From positions 5,025,246 to 5,089,245 of the forward strand of contig CM055101.1 of assembly GCA_029204225.1 (NCBI GenBank): a DNA stretch of 64,000 bases, written 5' to 3'. Made by a program: the position numbers and the translations under genes. Shown here piece by piece: positions 32,314 to 43,140 of this stretch. The stretch comes from Diphasiastrum complanatum (taxonomy: Eukaryota; Streptophyta; Lycopodiopsida; Lycopodiales; Lycopodiaceae). Position 1 is the first letter of the stretch. Each line of letters opens with the position of its first letter. Under the pieces are notes generated by a model. The model was not told the DNA's origin and ran no database searches. It saw only the letters and a program-made list of their open reading frames with translations.

Positions 32314-33540
32314 CTATGCTTCTTCAAAAGATGATAGTTCTTCAAGCAATGTAGCTAAGAAAGAGTAAGAGGTAGAAGATGTAGAATCTTCCTTTTGCTT
32401 TCCCTTGTCCACATAGGTGAGCCTTGAGGGCTCGGCCTTGCTTCTTGATGATCTTCTCGGCCCCCTTTGACTTGGATCCTTGTCTCCATCCTCGGGTTTG
32501 TCAAGATCCTCCTCGGGTTTGTCAAGATCTTCAATGCACAATGAGTTAGATCCATTAGACAAGCTCTTAGCAAATCGTGACTCATCAAAAAGTACATCCT
32601 TGCTTACCTTTACTTTCTTGGATATAGGATCATATATCCTATAGCCCTTGTTATTTTCTCCATAGCCAACAAAAATCCCTTTGAAGGAGGTAGCATCTTC
32701 CTTCCTTCTTGTCTCCAAAGGGATGTGGACATAACAAATACATCCAAAGATCTTAAAATCTTTTACATTGGGTTTCTTATCAAACAAGGTTTGATAAAGT
32801 GAGATCCCATCTATAGCACTACTAGGAAGTCTACACTCACATAGACTCCTATTTTTCCTCTCGGCCATCCCATTTTGTTGGGGGGTGTAGGAACAAGTGT
32901 ATTGTAATTTAATGCCATTGATCTCACAAAAGTCTTTCATTTTATTGGAGGTGTACTCTCCTCCATTATCACATCTTAGTGCTTTGATGGAAGTACTAAG
33001 TTGCTTCTCTACTAGAGACTTGAACTTAATGAAAGCTTCATAGACAAGGCTTTTCTTTGATAGTAACTCAATCCATGTGAATCTAGTACAATCATCTATA
33101 AAAGTTACATACATCAAGGCACCTCCATTACTTGCATGTGAAAAACTATGTACATCGGAATGTATGAGATCCAAGGGAGAGGTAGATCTTGATGAAGATC
33201 TCTTGTAAGAAGATTTGTGTGACTTTGCAAGGTCACATGCCTCACATATCTTTCCACACTTCTTGAAAGCTCTTTGTAGGCCGAGAGCTAGTTTCGTGCT
33301 TGCCATTGACTCCATAGATTGAAGATTAGGATGGCCTAATCTCTTATGCCAAAGCTCCACTTGAGATAGCTCCTCCCTAGCCAAGTTCACACTTTCATTT
33401 GCAACATTAGCATCCAACTTGAAAAGTCTACCTTGCTTAATGCCACTAGCTATGCAATTATCATTTTTCAAGATGGAACAAACTCCATTCTTGAAATGTA
33501 CATCTAGTCCATTGTCCATTAATTGTCCTACACTAAGCAA
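32314..33540 (-). pseudogene. Copia pre-integrase and integrase with internal deletion
   Basis: 408 codons begin MLSVGQLMDNGL. The HHCC site reads ELWHKRLGHPN...CGKICEACDLAK. DDE residues: Asp in LIHSDVHSF, Asp in LRCDNGGEYTS, Glu in GMAERKNRSL. After NRSL about 40 residues normally spanning EMARxM...WAEAVxTAxY are replaced by CECRLPSSAIDG. Then come LFDKKPNVKDFKIFGC and GIFVGYGENNKGYRIYDP. An acidic linker (DLDKPEEDLDKPEDGDKDPS) repeats a short unit before RT. Confidence 0.85.
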
Positions 33541-33974
33541 GTTCTTGAAATGGTAGAAACATACAAAACATTATCTAGATCTATCCTTTTAGATGTGCCT
33601 AAGCAAAGAGGAATAGATCCTATGCCATCTATCTTGCATGCTTGATCACTAGCACTGTATATTGACTTCTTAGAGTCATTACAAGATAGAAGAGTAGAGA
33701 AATAATGCTTGTTAAAAGACATGTGGAAACTAGCCCCACTATCTATCCACCATGTGTCTTGACTTGAAGTTGGTGTAGATGCAACCATCAAGGATGTGTT
33801 GAATCCATCCTCATCTTCTTCCTCTTGAGCAATGTTCCTTTGATCTCCATTGGCTTGTTGATTCTTCTTCAAGTAGCATTCTGAGGCAAAGTGTCCTTTC
33901 TTCCCACAAAAGAAACACTTGAGCTTTGCCTTGTTCTTCACGTTGCCTTTAGAAGTAGATCCTTCATTCTTCAC
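33528..33974 (-). pseudogene. Copia zinc knuckle and protease
   Basis: 148 codons: knuckle CFFCGKKGHFASEC near residue 20, acidic stretch AQEEEDEDGF, protease DTWWIDSGASFHM with catalytic DSG, then LDNVLYVSTISRTCLV. It overlaps the integrase frame by 13 bases at 33528-33540, a frameshift inside the motif that normally reads NLLSVGQ. Confidence 0.85.
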
Positions 33975-34010
33975 CTCGGCCTCCTTGCCTTGATTCTTCT
34001 TGAATGGATG

Positions 34011-34262
34011 TTACTTCTTCTTTCCTTTGGATGTAAAGTTTGCTTTCTCCTCACCTCCATTAAGTGACATGCCATCCATTCTTGTCTTGAGGTGTAGAAG
34101 CCTACTCTCCTCGGCCACAAGAACATTGTGCAACTTTTCAATGGATGGAAGAGTGTCTTGAATAGCAAATGATTGGACTAAGTTGGTGAACGCAAGTGAA
34201 TGAGAACCTACGCTTTTCCAAGGGTTGATCAAAGACACCAATGCAAAGCGGAGCAATATCAT
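34011..34262 (-). pseudogene. Copia gag C-terminal remnant
   Basis: TNLVQSFAIQDTLPSIEKLH and VLVAEESRLLHLKTR match family A gag (VQSFAIQKTLPSxxDLQEIL), so the two families are related. Similarity ends near 34190. The N-terminal gag, PBS and 5' LTR are missing, so this element is 5'-truncated. Confidence 0.7.
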
Positions 34263-35602
34263 TCAATATGATTTGCAGTGGGTCCTACAACACATTAGGG
34301 GTGGGATGATATTGGCTGATTCTGACGAATCCCCGATACTCAGCCAGGGCTACCCATGAGCACCCCTCACCTTAGACCGAGGAGGTCTCTGAGAAGACGA
34401 GATGAACGAAGACTGAGAGCCGAGGAATACTAGTTAATACTGTCAAGTAGAAACTGTGCAAGCCTCATGGTGAATCCTGAAAGATGGAATGACCATGTAG
34501 GAACTAGTATTTCTAGGCAAATGTAATAAATGCAAGTAGGCTTCTGCGGTCCTACTCTCCTCGTTGTAGTTAGTTGGCTTATTTATTCGTGGACTTCAGA
34601 TTTTTGGCTTCTAGTGATGCCTGTTGTCTTCTGCTTGTTGTGGTGCTGCATTGTTGTGGTTGGCTTCATTGTTTTCCTTTGCCTGTTGTGGCTAGACGCT
34701 AGTGTTGCAACTGGCTTTTTTTTGGTGTAGTGATGAGGGGAAATGGACTCCAAGGTTAACTCCATAAGAATTGACACTACAAATAGTCCAACACAAGCCC
34801 ATAATAAATCTCGCAGAATGCATGATACATTGATGTATCTTGTGAATAAAGACAATCAACATTATCCAACCCACATAATGGCTTGCAATTTTTTGCTTAG
34901 ACAGTGGAGTATATTGAAAGATTGGCTATCTGCTGCATGGAGGCACATTTCAAGATCAAAAGAGAATATTGGAAATATATTTTAGGCTTCAAATAAGTTC
35001 ATATGTAGTGCTTCTACGTGTTCTATTCTTATCTTTTTACACCATTTTGAGCAATTTTTTCTGTATTAGTCTATGATTCAAGCAATACAGTTGAGAAAGA
35101 ACTTCAACACTGCTATTTTGTTTGAAAACCCAAAGCATATTTCGATTGAGAATGCCCACTCTTTGAAAAACAGCTCAAGCTTTAGCTACCACAATTGGCC
35201 CCAATGGTAATTCCACCACCACCCACATTGGAAGCTAGTCAAACAAGCGCAAGCCAGGACCAAGGATCTGACGTAGCGGGGCCGACAAATCAGGGCCAAG
35301 ATCAAGACCAAGACAACACCCAAGGGCTAGGGCAGAGTTTCCCCAGATCAGCGGAGGAGCAACAAGCATCAACCTCCCAAGTGTTTCATGGTTAAAAAAT
35401 GTTGAATCTCATCTTAGCTCTTGCTTTATATTGACCAGCAGAGCATTCCACAGACCAAAGATCATGGAGAAAGAAATTGATGAGTTTTTGGTCCAATTTC
35501 TCCACTAATCCTCACACGCGGCGGATGGCAGATATTTTTTACTGCCAAAGACATAAAGGGCAACGAGATAGCGTGCCTTCCGGCACTTGCACCACAACTT
35601 TC
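34263..35602. other. Unassigned stretch with short unrecognised ORFs
   Basis: Frames at 34743-34985 (RMHDTLMYLVNKDNQHYPT) and 35195-35395 (a Gln/Ser/Pro-rich 66-codon frame, GPTNQGQDQDQDNTQGLGQS) have no family I know. 34520-34740 is TG-rich. The Gln/Asp-rich frame may be a Ty3 gag N-terminal scrap, but nothing confirms it. Confidence 0.3.
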
Positions 35603-35935
35603 TATGAAAAATTCCAAATCATTCAAAATCCAATCCATGTCCCGGATCTTTGGTTACAATAAGGAGCAAACCAACAATCCCGTCAATGTAGAAAAATCAG
35701 CATCTACATATAAAATGAGATGCAAACTTTAAGAGATACTGATCAAACATGAACCAAAACATAAAATATAGTTTTTGTCTGTACAATTACAGTACCCTAC
35801 TGTATTTCACACGTGTGAAACCAAAAATAGCAATAAATGATCATTCTACACATAGAATTGCAAGATAACATCATGAGAGTGCACCAATGAGTAGTAGAAT
35901 CCAAAGAGAACCATGTATAATGATGAAATGATAGA
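35603..35935 (-). mobile_element. Family A 3' LTR, right half deleted
   Basis: The left end TATGAAAAATTCC matches the reverse complement of the LTR terminus (TGTGAAGGATTTC). It contains the perfect 16-bp palindrome TTTCACACGTGTGAAA (35805-35820) preceded by ACAGTACCCTACTGT. It ends near 35935 and continues directly into the 3' unknown region, so the U3 start and PPT are deleted. Confidence 0.8.
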
Positions 35936-35936
35936 T

Positions 35937-36492
35937 TTAACCATACTACTTTGATACAACTTTAAGTATAGATCTCTTTTTTAAGATTCCAATGTATTTT
36001 TCATAATTGATATAGAGAATAGTGTCCAAATTGGATGTTTCAATATTTCTTACATCAAGATATAACTAGAACATGAAGAACCAAATAGAATGTAAATGAA
36101 ATGATTCCTCCGTGTTTCAAACTTTGAACTCTCTGGAAAATTACAGCAACCAAACAATAAATGTGTATGATGACCATCTGCTTGCTTGTCTCCTCCAACT
36201 TTGTCCTTTCTTGATATGTCTCCACCATAAAACTCCATGAATGAGTCTCCATTTCCATCTTGCCACAAGAAACCATCAAACCTTGGAAATCCATGAGTAG
36301 GTAAGTACATAAATGATGCAAATCCAACATCACATAGAACAAGTAAAGTAAACTTGAACAACACTTCCTTGCTGTTCCTTTGACCTTACTTGAGCTGAAA
36401 GACTCCTGCAAAATGCTTTCTTGTTCCAGAGGGGTAGTGCACTTGGTCACTATTTGAGGCATTCTCAAAAGAATGAGATCTGTATTGCTCAT
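35937..36492 (-). pseudogene. Family A unknown 3' region, second insertion
   Basis: Minus frame: FLWQDGNGDSFMEFYGGDI, SRKDKVGGDKQADGHHTH, CCNFPESSKFETRRNHFIYI, LFGSSCSSYILM. These pair with residues of the 194-codon ORF at 12881-13465 with scattered substitutions. The start of the frame differs, and it is joined almost directly to gag, so protease and the middle ORF are lost. Confidence 0.65.
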
Positions 36493-36620
36493 TCGAAGTT
36501 CAGTCTAGTTGGGGAGACACTAATAATGGCTGTTAAAGCTTTATCATATTATTTAGGAGGACATAAATGCGTCAAGCCATAATTCTTTATCATAAGTTGA
36601 CATGCACCCATTATAGTACA

Positions 36621-37530
36621 TTACGTGAAAACCATCCTCATCAAGAGTAAGATTACCTTGCTTGTCTCCTTGATCTCTCTTCTTCTTGTAGCAATCACAT
36701 GCAAAGTGTCATTTGATGCCACAATAGAAGCACTTGAGCTTTGCTCTATCCTTTTTTTTTTTGCCACTTGAAGAAGCATCCACTTGATCTTGCCCTTTAG
36801 ATCACTTACTTTTGGTTTTGCCCTTGAATTTGCCCTTTGTGAACATAACATCCTCTTGAAGTGTCGATGTAGATCCACCTCTTGCTTGAAGCCTATATTC
36901 CTCATTGGTCAAGATCTCTTGAAAATCCATCAAACTTGGCAAAGTCTTTTGAATAGCAATACTTTGAACAATGGTAGCATGAACATCCAACAAGCCATTA
37001 AGAATCACTTGAATAAGCTCTCCTTCCTTAATGCTTTCATCAATGCAAGCCAATAGCTCATCATTCAATTGTTTCATCCTCAAAACAAAAGTACTTGGAG
37101 TTTCTTCATTCTTTAACAAACAAGAAAAGATTTGCCTTCTTAGAGTCAACACTCTAGAAGTAGACTTCGATTCATAAAGCTTCTTCAATGAATTCCAAGC
37201 TTCCAAAGATGATGTGCATTTACCAACTTCCTTGAGAAGCTCATTGGTAACATTCATCTTTATCATGTGTAGAGCCTTCTTGGCCCTCTTGTCATACCTC
37301 ATTTGATCTTGTTGTATTGGTGGTCTCTCCTCCAAACCTACAACAATATCTAAAACATCATTCATCTCAAGAAGTGACTCCATCCTCACTTTCCACAATG
37401 AATAGTTGCTTTGAGGTAAGCCTACCATTCGCTTCCAACATGACTCCAATTGAGGTTGCCATGCAGCAATGACTTGATCTTCTTTTTCAACCTGTTTCAA
37501 TGCACAAAGCACTCCTTTGAACAACAACAA
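36621..37530 (-). pseudogene. Family A gag, second insertion
   Basis: 242 codons in frame from 37530 to 36802. They hold YSLWKVRMESLLEMNDVLDIV, KMNVTNELLKEVGKCTSSLE, RVLTLRRQIFSCLLKNEE and VQSIAIQKTLPSLMDFQEIL. They end at a stop after KGKTKSK. The zinc knuckle lies downstream (near 36705-36750) as CFYCGIK, a stop codon in place of the conserved Gly, HFACDC. It is longer at the N terminus than the copy at 10260. Confidence 0.85.
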
Positions 37531-37820
37531 ATGCTTTCAAAAGAAATCACCAAGATTTGAAACTATCTCACAAATTCTCTTTAGCACTTACACCAAGCAA
37601 ATCAACACATAGAATCATGGAATCTTGATCAACCTATGATCTATCCTCAATCTAATGACTTTTGCCACTTCCTAAGATCGAAACACACTCAAATGAAGTC
37701 TAGAAATCTCACTATCTAGAGATTCAATCAAGATTAGGGTTTTGACAAAATCACAAAAAAAATGACTATTCCAAATCTACATGCAAATGTTGAAAATTTG
37801 ATATGCAATCTATTAGCCTG

Positions 37821-37840
37821 GTTTAGGGTTTAGGGTTTAG
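37821..37840 (+). repeat. Interstitial telomere-like repeat
   Basis: Nearly three units of the plant telomere repeat TTTAGGG (GTTTAGGG, TTTAGGG, TTTAG) sit immediately beside the hairpin arm. AAACCCTA on the other strand is also known as a plant telo-box. Confidence 0.8.
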
Positions 37841-37845
37841 CTGAT

Positions 37846-38049
37846 CCTATATAGGTCTATAAACTTGATAAATTCCAATTTTTGAATTCACATACTGGAT
37901 TTGGCCAATTTTTGGATCATTGGATCAGCCTAAGTGGTGGCTTATAGATTGCATATCAAGTTTAGGCTGATCCAATGATCCAAAAATTGGCCAAATCCAG
38001 TATGTGAATTCAAAAGTCAAAATTTATCAAGTTTATAGACCTATATAGG
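37846..38049. repeat. Long inverted repeat (88-bp arms, 28-bp loop)
   Basis: Left arm 37846-37933 and right arm 37962-38049 are reverse complements. The inner 50 bp match perfectly, and the outer 38 bp differ at four places, all transitions. The loop is 37934-37961. It replaces the LTR end and PBS that should lie here, so it probably arose as a fold-back copy during replication of the element. Confidence 0.95.
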
Positions 38050-38059
38050 GTTTTGATCT

Positions 38060-38475
38060 ACAAACAATCCCTGTACAAAACCAGCATGCTACTGTCATTC
38101 ACACGTGTGAAACCGAAAATAGCATTTATGAATCATTCTACACATAAAATTGCATACAATCACCAATATAGTGCACCAATGGATAGTAGAACCCAAGAGA
38201 ACCATGTATAAGCATGAAATGAGATAGAGAAGAGAGAAGATCACTCTCTCCATGAGTTACATCCATTTATAACAGCTTCAAACCCTGTTTGGCCAGTTGG
38301 CTTTCCCTCCAAAATGCTAACCCTACTATTTTTGGGTCTAGATTCAATGTACCCAACTATTCAAATTTGAATCTCCTAAAACTTGTCTCCAAACTTTCCC
38401 ACACTTTCAAAAAGTGTCTATTCAAATGAAATTTAGATTAATGAACTTTGAAAAGTCAATCCCTTGTAACTTAGA
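38060..38475 (-). mobile_element. Family A 5' LTR, both ends truncated
   Basis: It matches the other family A LTRs: the palindrome TTCACACGTGTGAA (38098-38111), then GGCTTTCCCTCCAAAATG, then TTTTTGGGTCTAGATTCAATG, then CAAATTTGAATC. The LTR terminus next to the PBS is replaced by the hairpin, and similarity stops near 38475 before the TGTGAGAG end. Confidence 0.8.
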
Positions 38476-39127
38476 CATTAGGCCTTTTAACTTAACTTAC
38501 TTTATTTGCACCTAGGGCCCAAGTCACTAGAAAACAACTTAAACTATTTACTTAGTGTGCTCATTGGGTTGGGCTTATACACGCGCAAGACGCTAGTGCC
38601 TCACAATCATTGCTCTACTCTATTGTGGCATGGCCCACTTAGTAAGGCTTGGCCAACAGGAGTTCTAGCGATGGGACCCACTAATTTATTATTGTACAGG
38701 AAATACCCACAACAAGGTCCTCGGCCCAAAGTAGTGTCGGTTCCTTGGCACTATGCCTACATTTGTCGTGGAGGAGCGCTGTTGTCGGTTCGTTTATTGT
38801 TGGGACATGAATGCTTTAGGAAAAGCGTGGATAGAATTTGCTTACGTAAAATCTGAGGCTTTATTTGATGATGGTGAGCAGCAAGAACTCGGACTTGCCA
38901 TATTTTCAATAATACCCATAAGGGTCTGGTGGCCATTCCGGATAACCTTGTTCATTGACAATTGGGTAGTCGAGGCATTCCATCAAAGTATTCCGAGATA
39001 AATCTTGTTGTCGGTGCAACTGGTCCCACTGTCCTAGACTCCCCCAATTCGTAATGTGGATATGACGTGCTTGCTTGAATCTCTTGTATATCCAGGTATT
39101 TGTGGTATGCTTGAAGTTGATGACTTT
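38476..39127. repeat. Dispersed repeat scrap and unassigned DNA
   Basis: 38480-38760 resembles 5640-5900 in block order. The rest has no recognisable gene. Confidence 0.4.
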
Positions 39128-39851
39128 TGTGAAGATTAATAAAATTATATCTTCCTATCTTGAGTTTTGGAGCCATGCCTATCTTATTACCATTGTATAT
39201 TTTATTGTACATAAAGGTATGTGAATTGAGCATATAACCTTCTAGAATAGGTCGAGTTTGAGTTAGGTAGATTCAATCTTGACGTCATGCAAAAGTTTAG
39301 ATTACATGAAAAGTCATTCAAAGTGCATGCAAGCAACATGAAATCAGTGCATGCAACATGCAAAGTAGTTAACATGATCTACACGTGTAATTTTGGGAGT
39401 TGACATGGCAGTACATGCAATATCCATGCATGCAGTTTTACATGTGGATCTATGATAGTTGAGTTAACTGAATGAAGTGGACTTTCCATGCAACTCCACT
39501 TTGGGAACTCGAGCCTCATTGATGTAGGGAAATTTTGACTTGTCTTGCCATATTGTGAATAGTGAGATTTTGGTGTTTTGGGCTCATTCTCTCTCTACCC
39601 GAGTTTTATGTGTTGATTTTCTCTCTCTACCCGAGAGCAGGCTATTTTTTCCATAATGAGCACTTAGAATATTTTTTGATAGCTATCTCTCATAGTAAGG
39701 AGCTAGTTTTTTCAGTCTGTTGTATGTCATTGTGCTCTTGCCTTGGATTTTTCAAGTAATATGTTATTTAATCATTCTTGTGCAATCACAACACCTCAAA
39801 AAGGTCCTGTAAGGTGTGTGGTTTCAGTTTACGCATGCTAAAAACTTCACA
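39128..39851 (+). mobile_element. 5' LTR of a copia-type element (724 bp)
   Basis: It starts TGTGAAGATT and ends AAAACTTCACA, followed at once by a perfect tRNA-iMet primer site. An internal block (GGTATGTGAATTGAGCAYAT, GGTCGAGTTTGRGTTAGGTAGAT) is shared with the solo LTR at 3962-4829, so the two are related subfamilies. ACACGTGT occurs near 39381. Only the leader follows; no gag of its own is present. Confidence 0.8.
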
Positions 39852-39863
39852 TGGTATCAGAGC
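39852..39863 (+). promoter_or_regulatory. Primer binding site (tRNA-iMet)
   Basis: TGGTATCAGAGC directly after the LTR end. Confidence 0.9.
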
Positions 39864-40346
39864 TACATGCTTTGAAGAGGTGAGGGTGTATACATCAGAA
39901 CATAAGTGCTTTTGCTTGCAGGAACTTGGATTTGGGAGAGGAATCCAAACTCGCTGACAAACAAGCCATCTGTGGATCATAAGTGGATCAAATCAAGTCT
40001 GATATGCTCCAGCTGAGCCCTGTACGAACAGAGAGCTCACATGTGTGAAATCAGCCCTCTTTGTTTGAGTGCTACTTCTCAAGGAATGATCCAAATTTGA
40101 TGCTCTATAGCTTGTCGGATAGATATTGAAGAGTAGATTATGTTGTCAAGTTTTTAAATCAACTTCATTTGTTTTATGAATATGCCAAAGTGAGCACACA
40201 TGAGTTCTTTTCACGAATATTCTCAATTTTCATTATCAATCAAGTAGAATTGGATAAAGCTGACTATTGTGAGGTCTTAGATGTTTCATTTCACACAAGT
40301 ATTGTGTTTGAGTTGAAATCAAGTTCCTAGAGAGTTTATCAGTTCT
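39864..40346 (+). other. Retroelement leader, truncated
   Basis: Leader-like sequence without a convincing ORF (another ACATGTGTGAAA near 40037). It ends near 40346, where Ty3 pol sequence begins, so the copia-type body is missing or displaced. Confidence 0.4.
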
Positions 40347-41550
40347 TTGAAACTCGTGGCAGAGATAGACTTCATACTTTTGAGGGTAGATGTTGACACA
40401 ATTCCTGAGTGGTATACGGCTTTAGCAACCTATCTATATGACAGCCCCAGAAAAACGAAAGCTACGTCTACAAGACCTAAAGTTCGCCTTAATAGGAGGC
40501 ACATTGCACAGACGAGGGGTAGAAGGGTTGTATCGAAGATGCGTCACTCCTGAAGAAGCCAAATCTATAATAGAAGAGTGTCACGATTCTACTTGTGGGG
40601 GCCACTTTGCCGGCCAACTCAAATTTTGAGCGGGTTACTAGTGGCTGACACTATTTCAGGGGGATGCCCACATACACGCCAGGAACTGTAACACCTGTCA
40701 ACGAGTTGACAAGACGGATAACAAGGTGCAATAATTAGTTCCAATACAGGCCTGTCTCCCCTTTGAAAAATGGGGCATCGACTTCGTGGACCCAATACAC
40801 CCAGCTTCATTTAGCCGAAAACATTATATCATAGTGGCCACTGACTATTTCACAAAGTGGGCCAAGGCACGGGCTGTGGCCAAAGACAATGCAAAAGAAA
40901 CCGTCTAGTTCTTGCTAGAACAGGTGATAGGCCGGTTCGGTACACCCAGAGAACTCATTTCTAACAGGCGTACCCATTTTCTAAACAAAACTATCAAAGC
41001 CTTGACCGATCAGCCGACGATCAAGCACCGGAAAAGCACACCCTACAGACCGACAGAGGGATTGGGACAAAAAACTTTATTCGACATTGTGGGCATATAA
41101 TGCCACCTATAAGACCAGTAACAACCACACGCCCTTTTTTCTAGTGTATGGCCAAGAATGTGTACTGTCAATAGAAATAGAGCTCCCATCCTTGCGGTTT
41201 GCCATGAAGCATGACCTAGGCGAGAAAGAATCAATACAGCACCGATTGAACACTTTACAAGACCTGGACGAACACCGGATAGCTGCCCTAAATCACCAAG
41301 AAACACACAAAAGATGCATGAAGGAGATTCATGATAGGAACATGCATGATTACCAGTTCAGACAGGGGCAATTAGTGTTGTTCTATGATGCTAGACACGA
41401 GATGATGCCTCAAAAGTTGGGGCCACGATAGAACGGTCCGTACGTAATAGTAAAGCTATATGAAAATAACATCGTTAAGCTAGCAAAGTTGAACGGTAAA
41501 ATTTTTAAGCACCAGACCAACATAAATGAGATAAAAGCTTATTGTAGTTA
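40347..41550 (+). pseudogene. Ty3 integrase, decayed
   Basis: Successive frames give TIPEWYTALATYLYD, KLRLQDLKFALIGGTLHRRG and ECHDSTCGGHFAGQL (first His of the H2C2 zinc site is in ECHD). CNTCQRVDK follows (the two Cys), then FEKWGIDFVDPIHPAS (first catalytic Asp), HYIIVATDYFTKWAKA, VIGRFGTPRELISNRRTHF (the second Asp, normally SDRGTHF, is replaced), YRPTE, and later GPYVIVKLYENNIVKLAKL of the C-terminal domain. Stops at 40627, 40906 and 41430. RT, protease and gag are missing upstream. No chromodomain is seen. Confidence 0.8.
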
Positions 41551-41774
41551 AAAAAAGAGCCGAAGTCACATGTACAGTATGTAACACCTTTTCCTGTTCA
41601 CCTTTTCAGATATCGGAGTGAACGACCTAGAAGCATCACGAATACTGGGGGGACACTCAAAGAATCAAAAGTAGCCCTAGTGACCCTGTACATATACGCT
41701 GAACGGAAGGGTGCGAAAAACCCAAACAAAAACTCATAAAATCGAGAAAAATACAAAAAGATTATTGTTGTGAT

Positions 41775-42110
41775 ATGAAACTCACCCAGGAACTTGGGAC
41801 GTATACGTTGAAGGTAGATGGAGCCTGTAGACATTCGAATAGAGAAGGTGCCATAGGAGCAGTATTGCAGAATCCCAATGCCCTTCTAATCGGTCTACAA
41901 ATGACCATGCAGGTTGCAAAAACTATCGGCAACCTCTGAATTATGGGAGATTCACAACTCCTAATCCGAGGTATGACCGGCGTATACTGACTCAAAAGCA
42001 GGACCTTACAGGCCTATGCAATTGCCATCAATGAATACACTAGAGAGTTTTCCCACGTCGAACGTGCTGATAGTCTAGCTACGATAGCCTATGACCACGA
42101 TCATTACTAG
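41775..42110 (+). pseudogene. Additional RNase H domain downstream of Ty3 integrase
   Basis: From the ATG at 41775: YTLKVDGACRHSNREGAIGA (RNase H start; Asp in VDGA), LIGLQMTMQVAKTIGNL, a stop, IMGDSQLLIRGMTGVY (Asp in GDSQ), LQAYAIAINEYTREFSHVE, RADSLATIAYDHDHY (last Asp in ADSLA). The piece carrying the catalytic Glu (NEAEY-like, between NPN and ALLIGL) is deleted, and two stops occur. The order is that of RNase H type I with an extra copy outside the pol core, here 3' of integrase with its own ATG. Confidence 0.65.
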
Positions 42111-42398
42111 CAATGTGAGCCAAGTAGGGTAGTCATTTCACCCATAACCATTGTTGCGGAGCTGTGGACAGTCTTAAAAGCCCAAGCATGATATGGAATT
42201 CAGTGGATCAGAAGTTTGATAAACCAAGTAGGTCTAGAGAATCCCCAACTCCTAGCCCAATAACATCAGCTAATGAGTCATGAACTATCTAGAACTTGTT
42301 TTAGGTCACACCATAGTAGCATAACCCATGGGTTAATGCACATGACCATAGTACATAGTAAAACCCCTACCCTAGCATGAACCTGACAGATACACACG

Positions 42399-42412
42399 AA
42401 AGGGGAGAGGGG
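42399..42412 (+). promoter_or_regulatory. Polypurine tract of the Ty3 element
   Basis: AAAGGGGAGAGGGG is followed at 42413 by TGTGCAGC, a plausible LTR start. Confidence 0.7.
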
Positions 42413-43140
42413 TGTGCAGCTTAAAGAATTTTTGTACATTCAACAAATTGCATATTCATGTACATAAATGCTAAAACACAGATGGCCTTTGGGAAGGAAG
42501 CTGTTGAAGACATCCTACCAAGTCATTGTGGTTAGCATCACCTAGCAAGGGTGCTGAGCCCACTATACTTGATTCACAACCAAAAGCTGGTCTGCGAAAC
42601 CAGAGACCCTTGGTCTGCCATTTGGGGACCAGGCTACCCAGTGGTAGTCGCCAATGTTAGTCGATATTTCCGCATGGAAAATCGGGCTAATATTGAAGTT
42701 TAAATTTGCAAAACTAGAAAAATTCGGCATGTAAAACCCGAGTATTAGAGAAAAATTGGCACAAATTGGTCATAGAACTAGGTCCCAACCTGCTCTAAAG
42801 TGGTTAGACACAGTTTAAAAGTCAAGAGCCATCAAAGAAAAATATTTATCGGGAAAAACCAAGCTATGAACTGTGGGCAATACTTTACGGGCAAAATTGG
42901 GCAAATTACGAGAATGGGCAAAGTACGCAAATCAGTCGGTAATCCCGAGAAACCAAAAGCCAAAAGCCAAAAGCCGGGCTGTGCCTAGTACAGGAAAAAA
43001 TCAAATGAAAGGCCAAGGAAATGGAGGACCGAGGGAAATAGAGGACACCTGCCAAGAGAGAGAGAGGTTGGCAAGAGTCTTCAACTACCTTTTGGATAAT
43101 AAATGCAAGAAGACCTTGGAGGCTAGAAAAGTTTGGTAGA
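42413..43140 (+). mobile_element. Probable Ty3 3' LTR
   Basis: It begins TGTGCAGCTTAAAG right after the PPT. A short tandem CCAAAAG (three units near 42953-42975) and a GAGAGAGAGAG stretch near 43060 lie inside. No second copy is present to fix the right end; the limit given is a guess. Confidence 0.45.

Larger units (their letters stand above)
35603..38475 (-). mobile_element. Second family A insertion, short internally deleted form
   Basis: Minus-strand order: partial 5' LTR (38060-38475), leader with a large hairpin, gag (36621-37530), unknown 3' region (35937-36492), partial 3' LTR (35603-35935). Protease, the 247-codon ORF and the PPT are missing. It shares LTR, gag and the 3' unknown region with 6130-14104. 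About 2.9 kb long. Confidence 0.8.

Noticed and set aside
39128-43140. One complete element from the LTR at 39128 to the PPT/LTR at 42399
   Set aside because: The 5' LTR is related to a copia-type LTR, the body is Ty3, and the two LTRs do not look alike; no gag, protease or RT lies between. More likely adjacent fragments.
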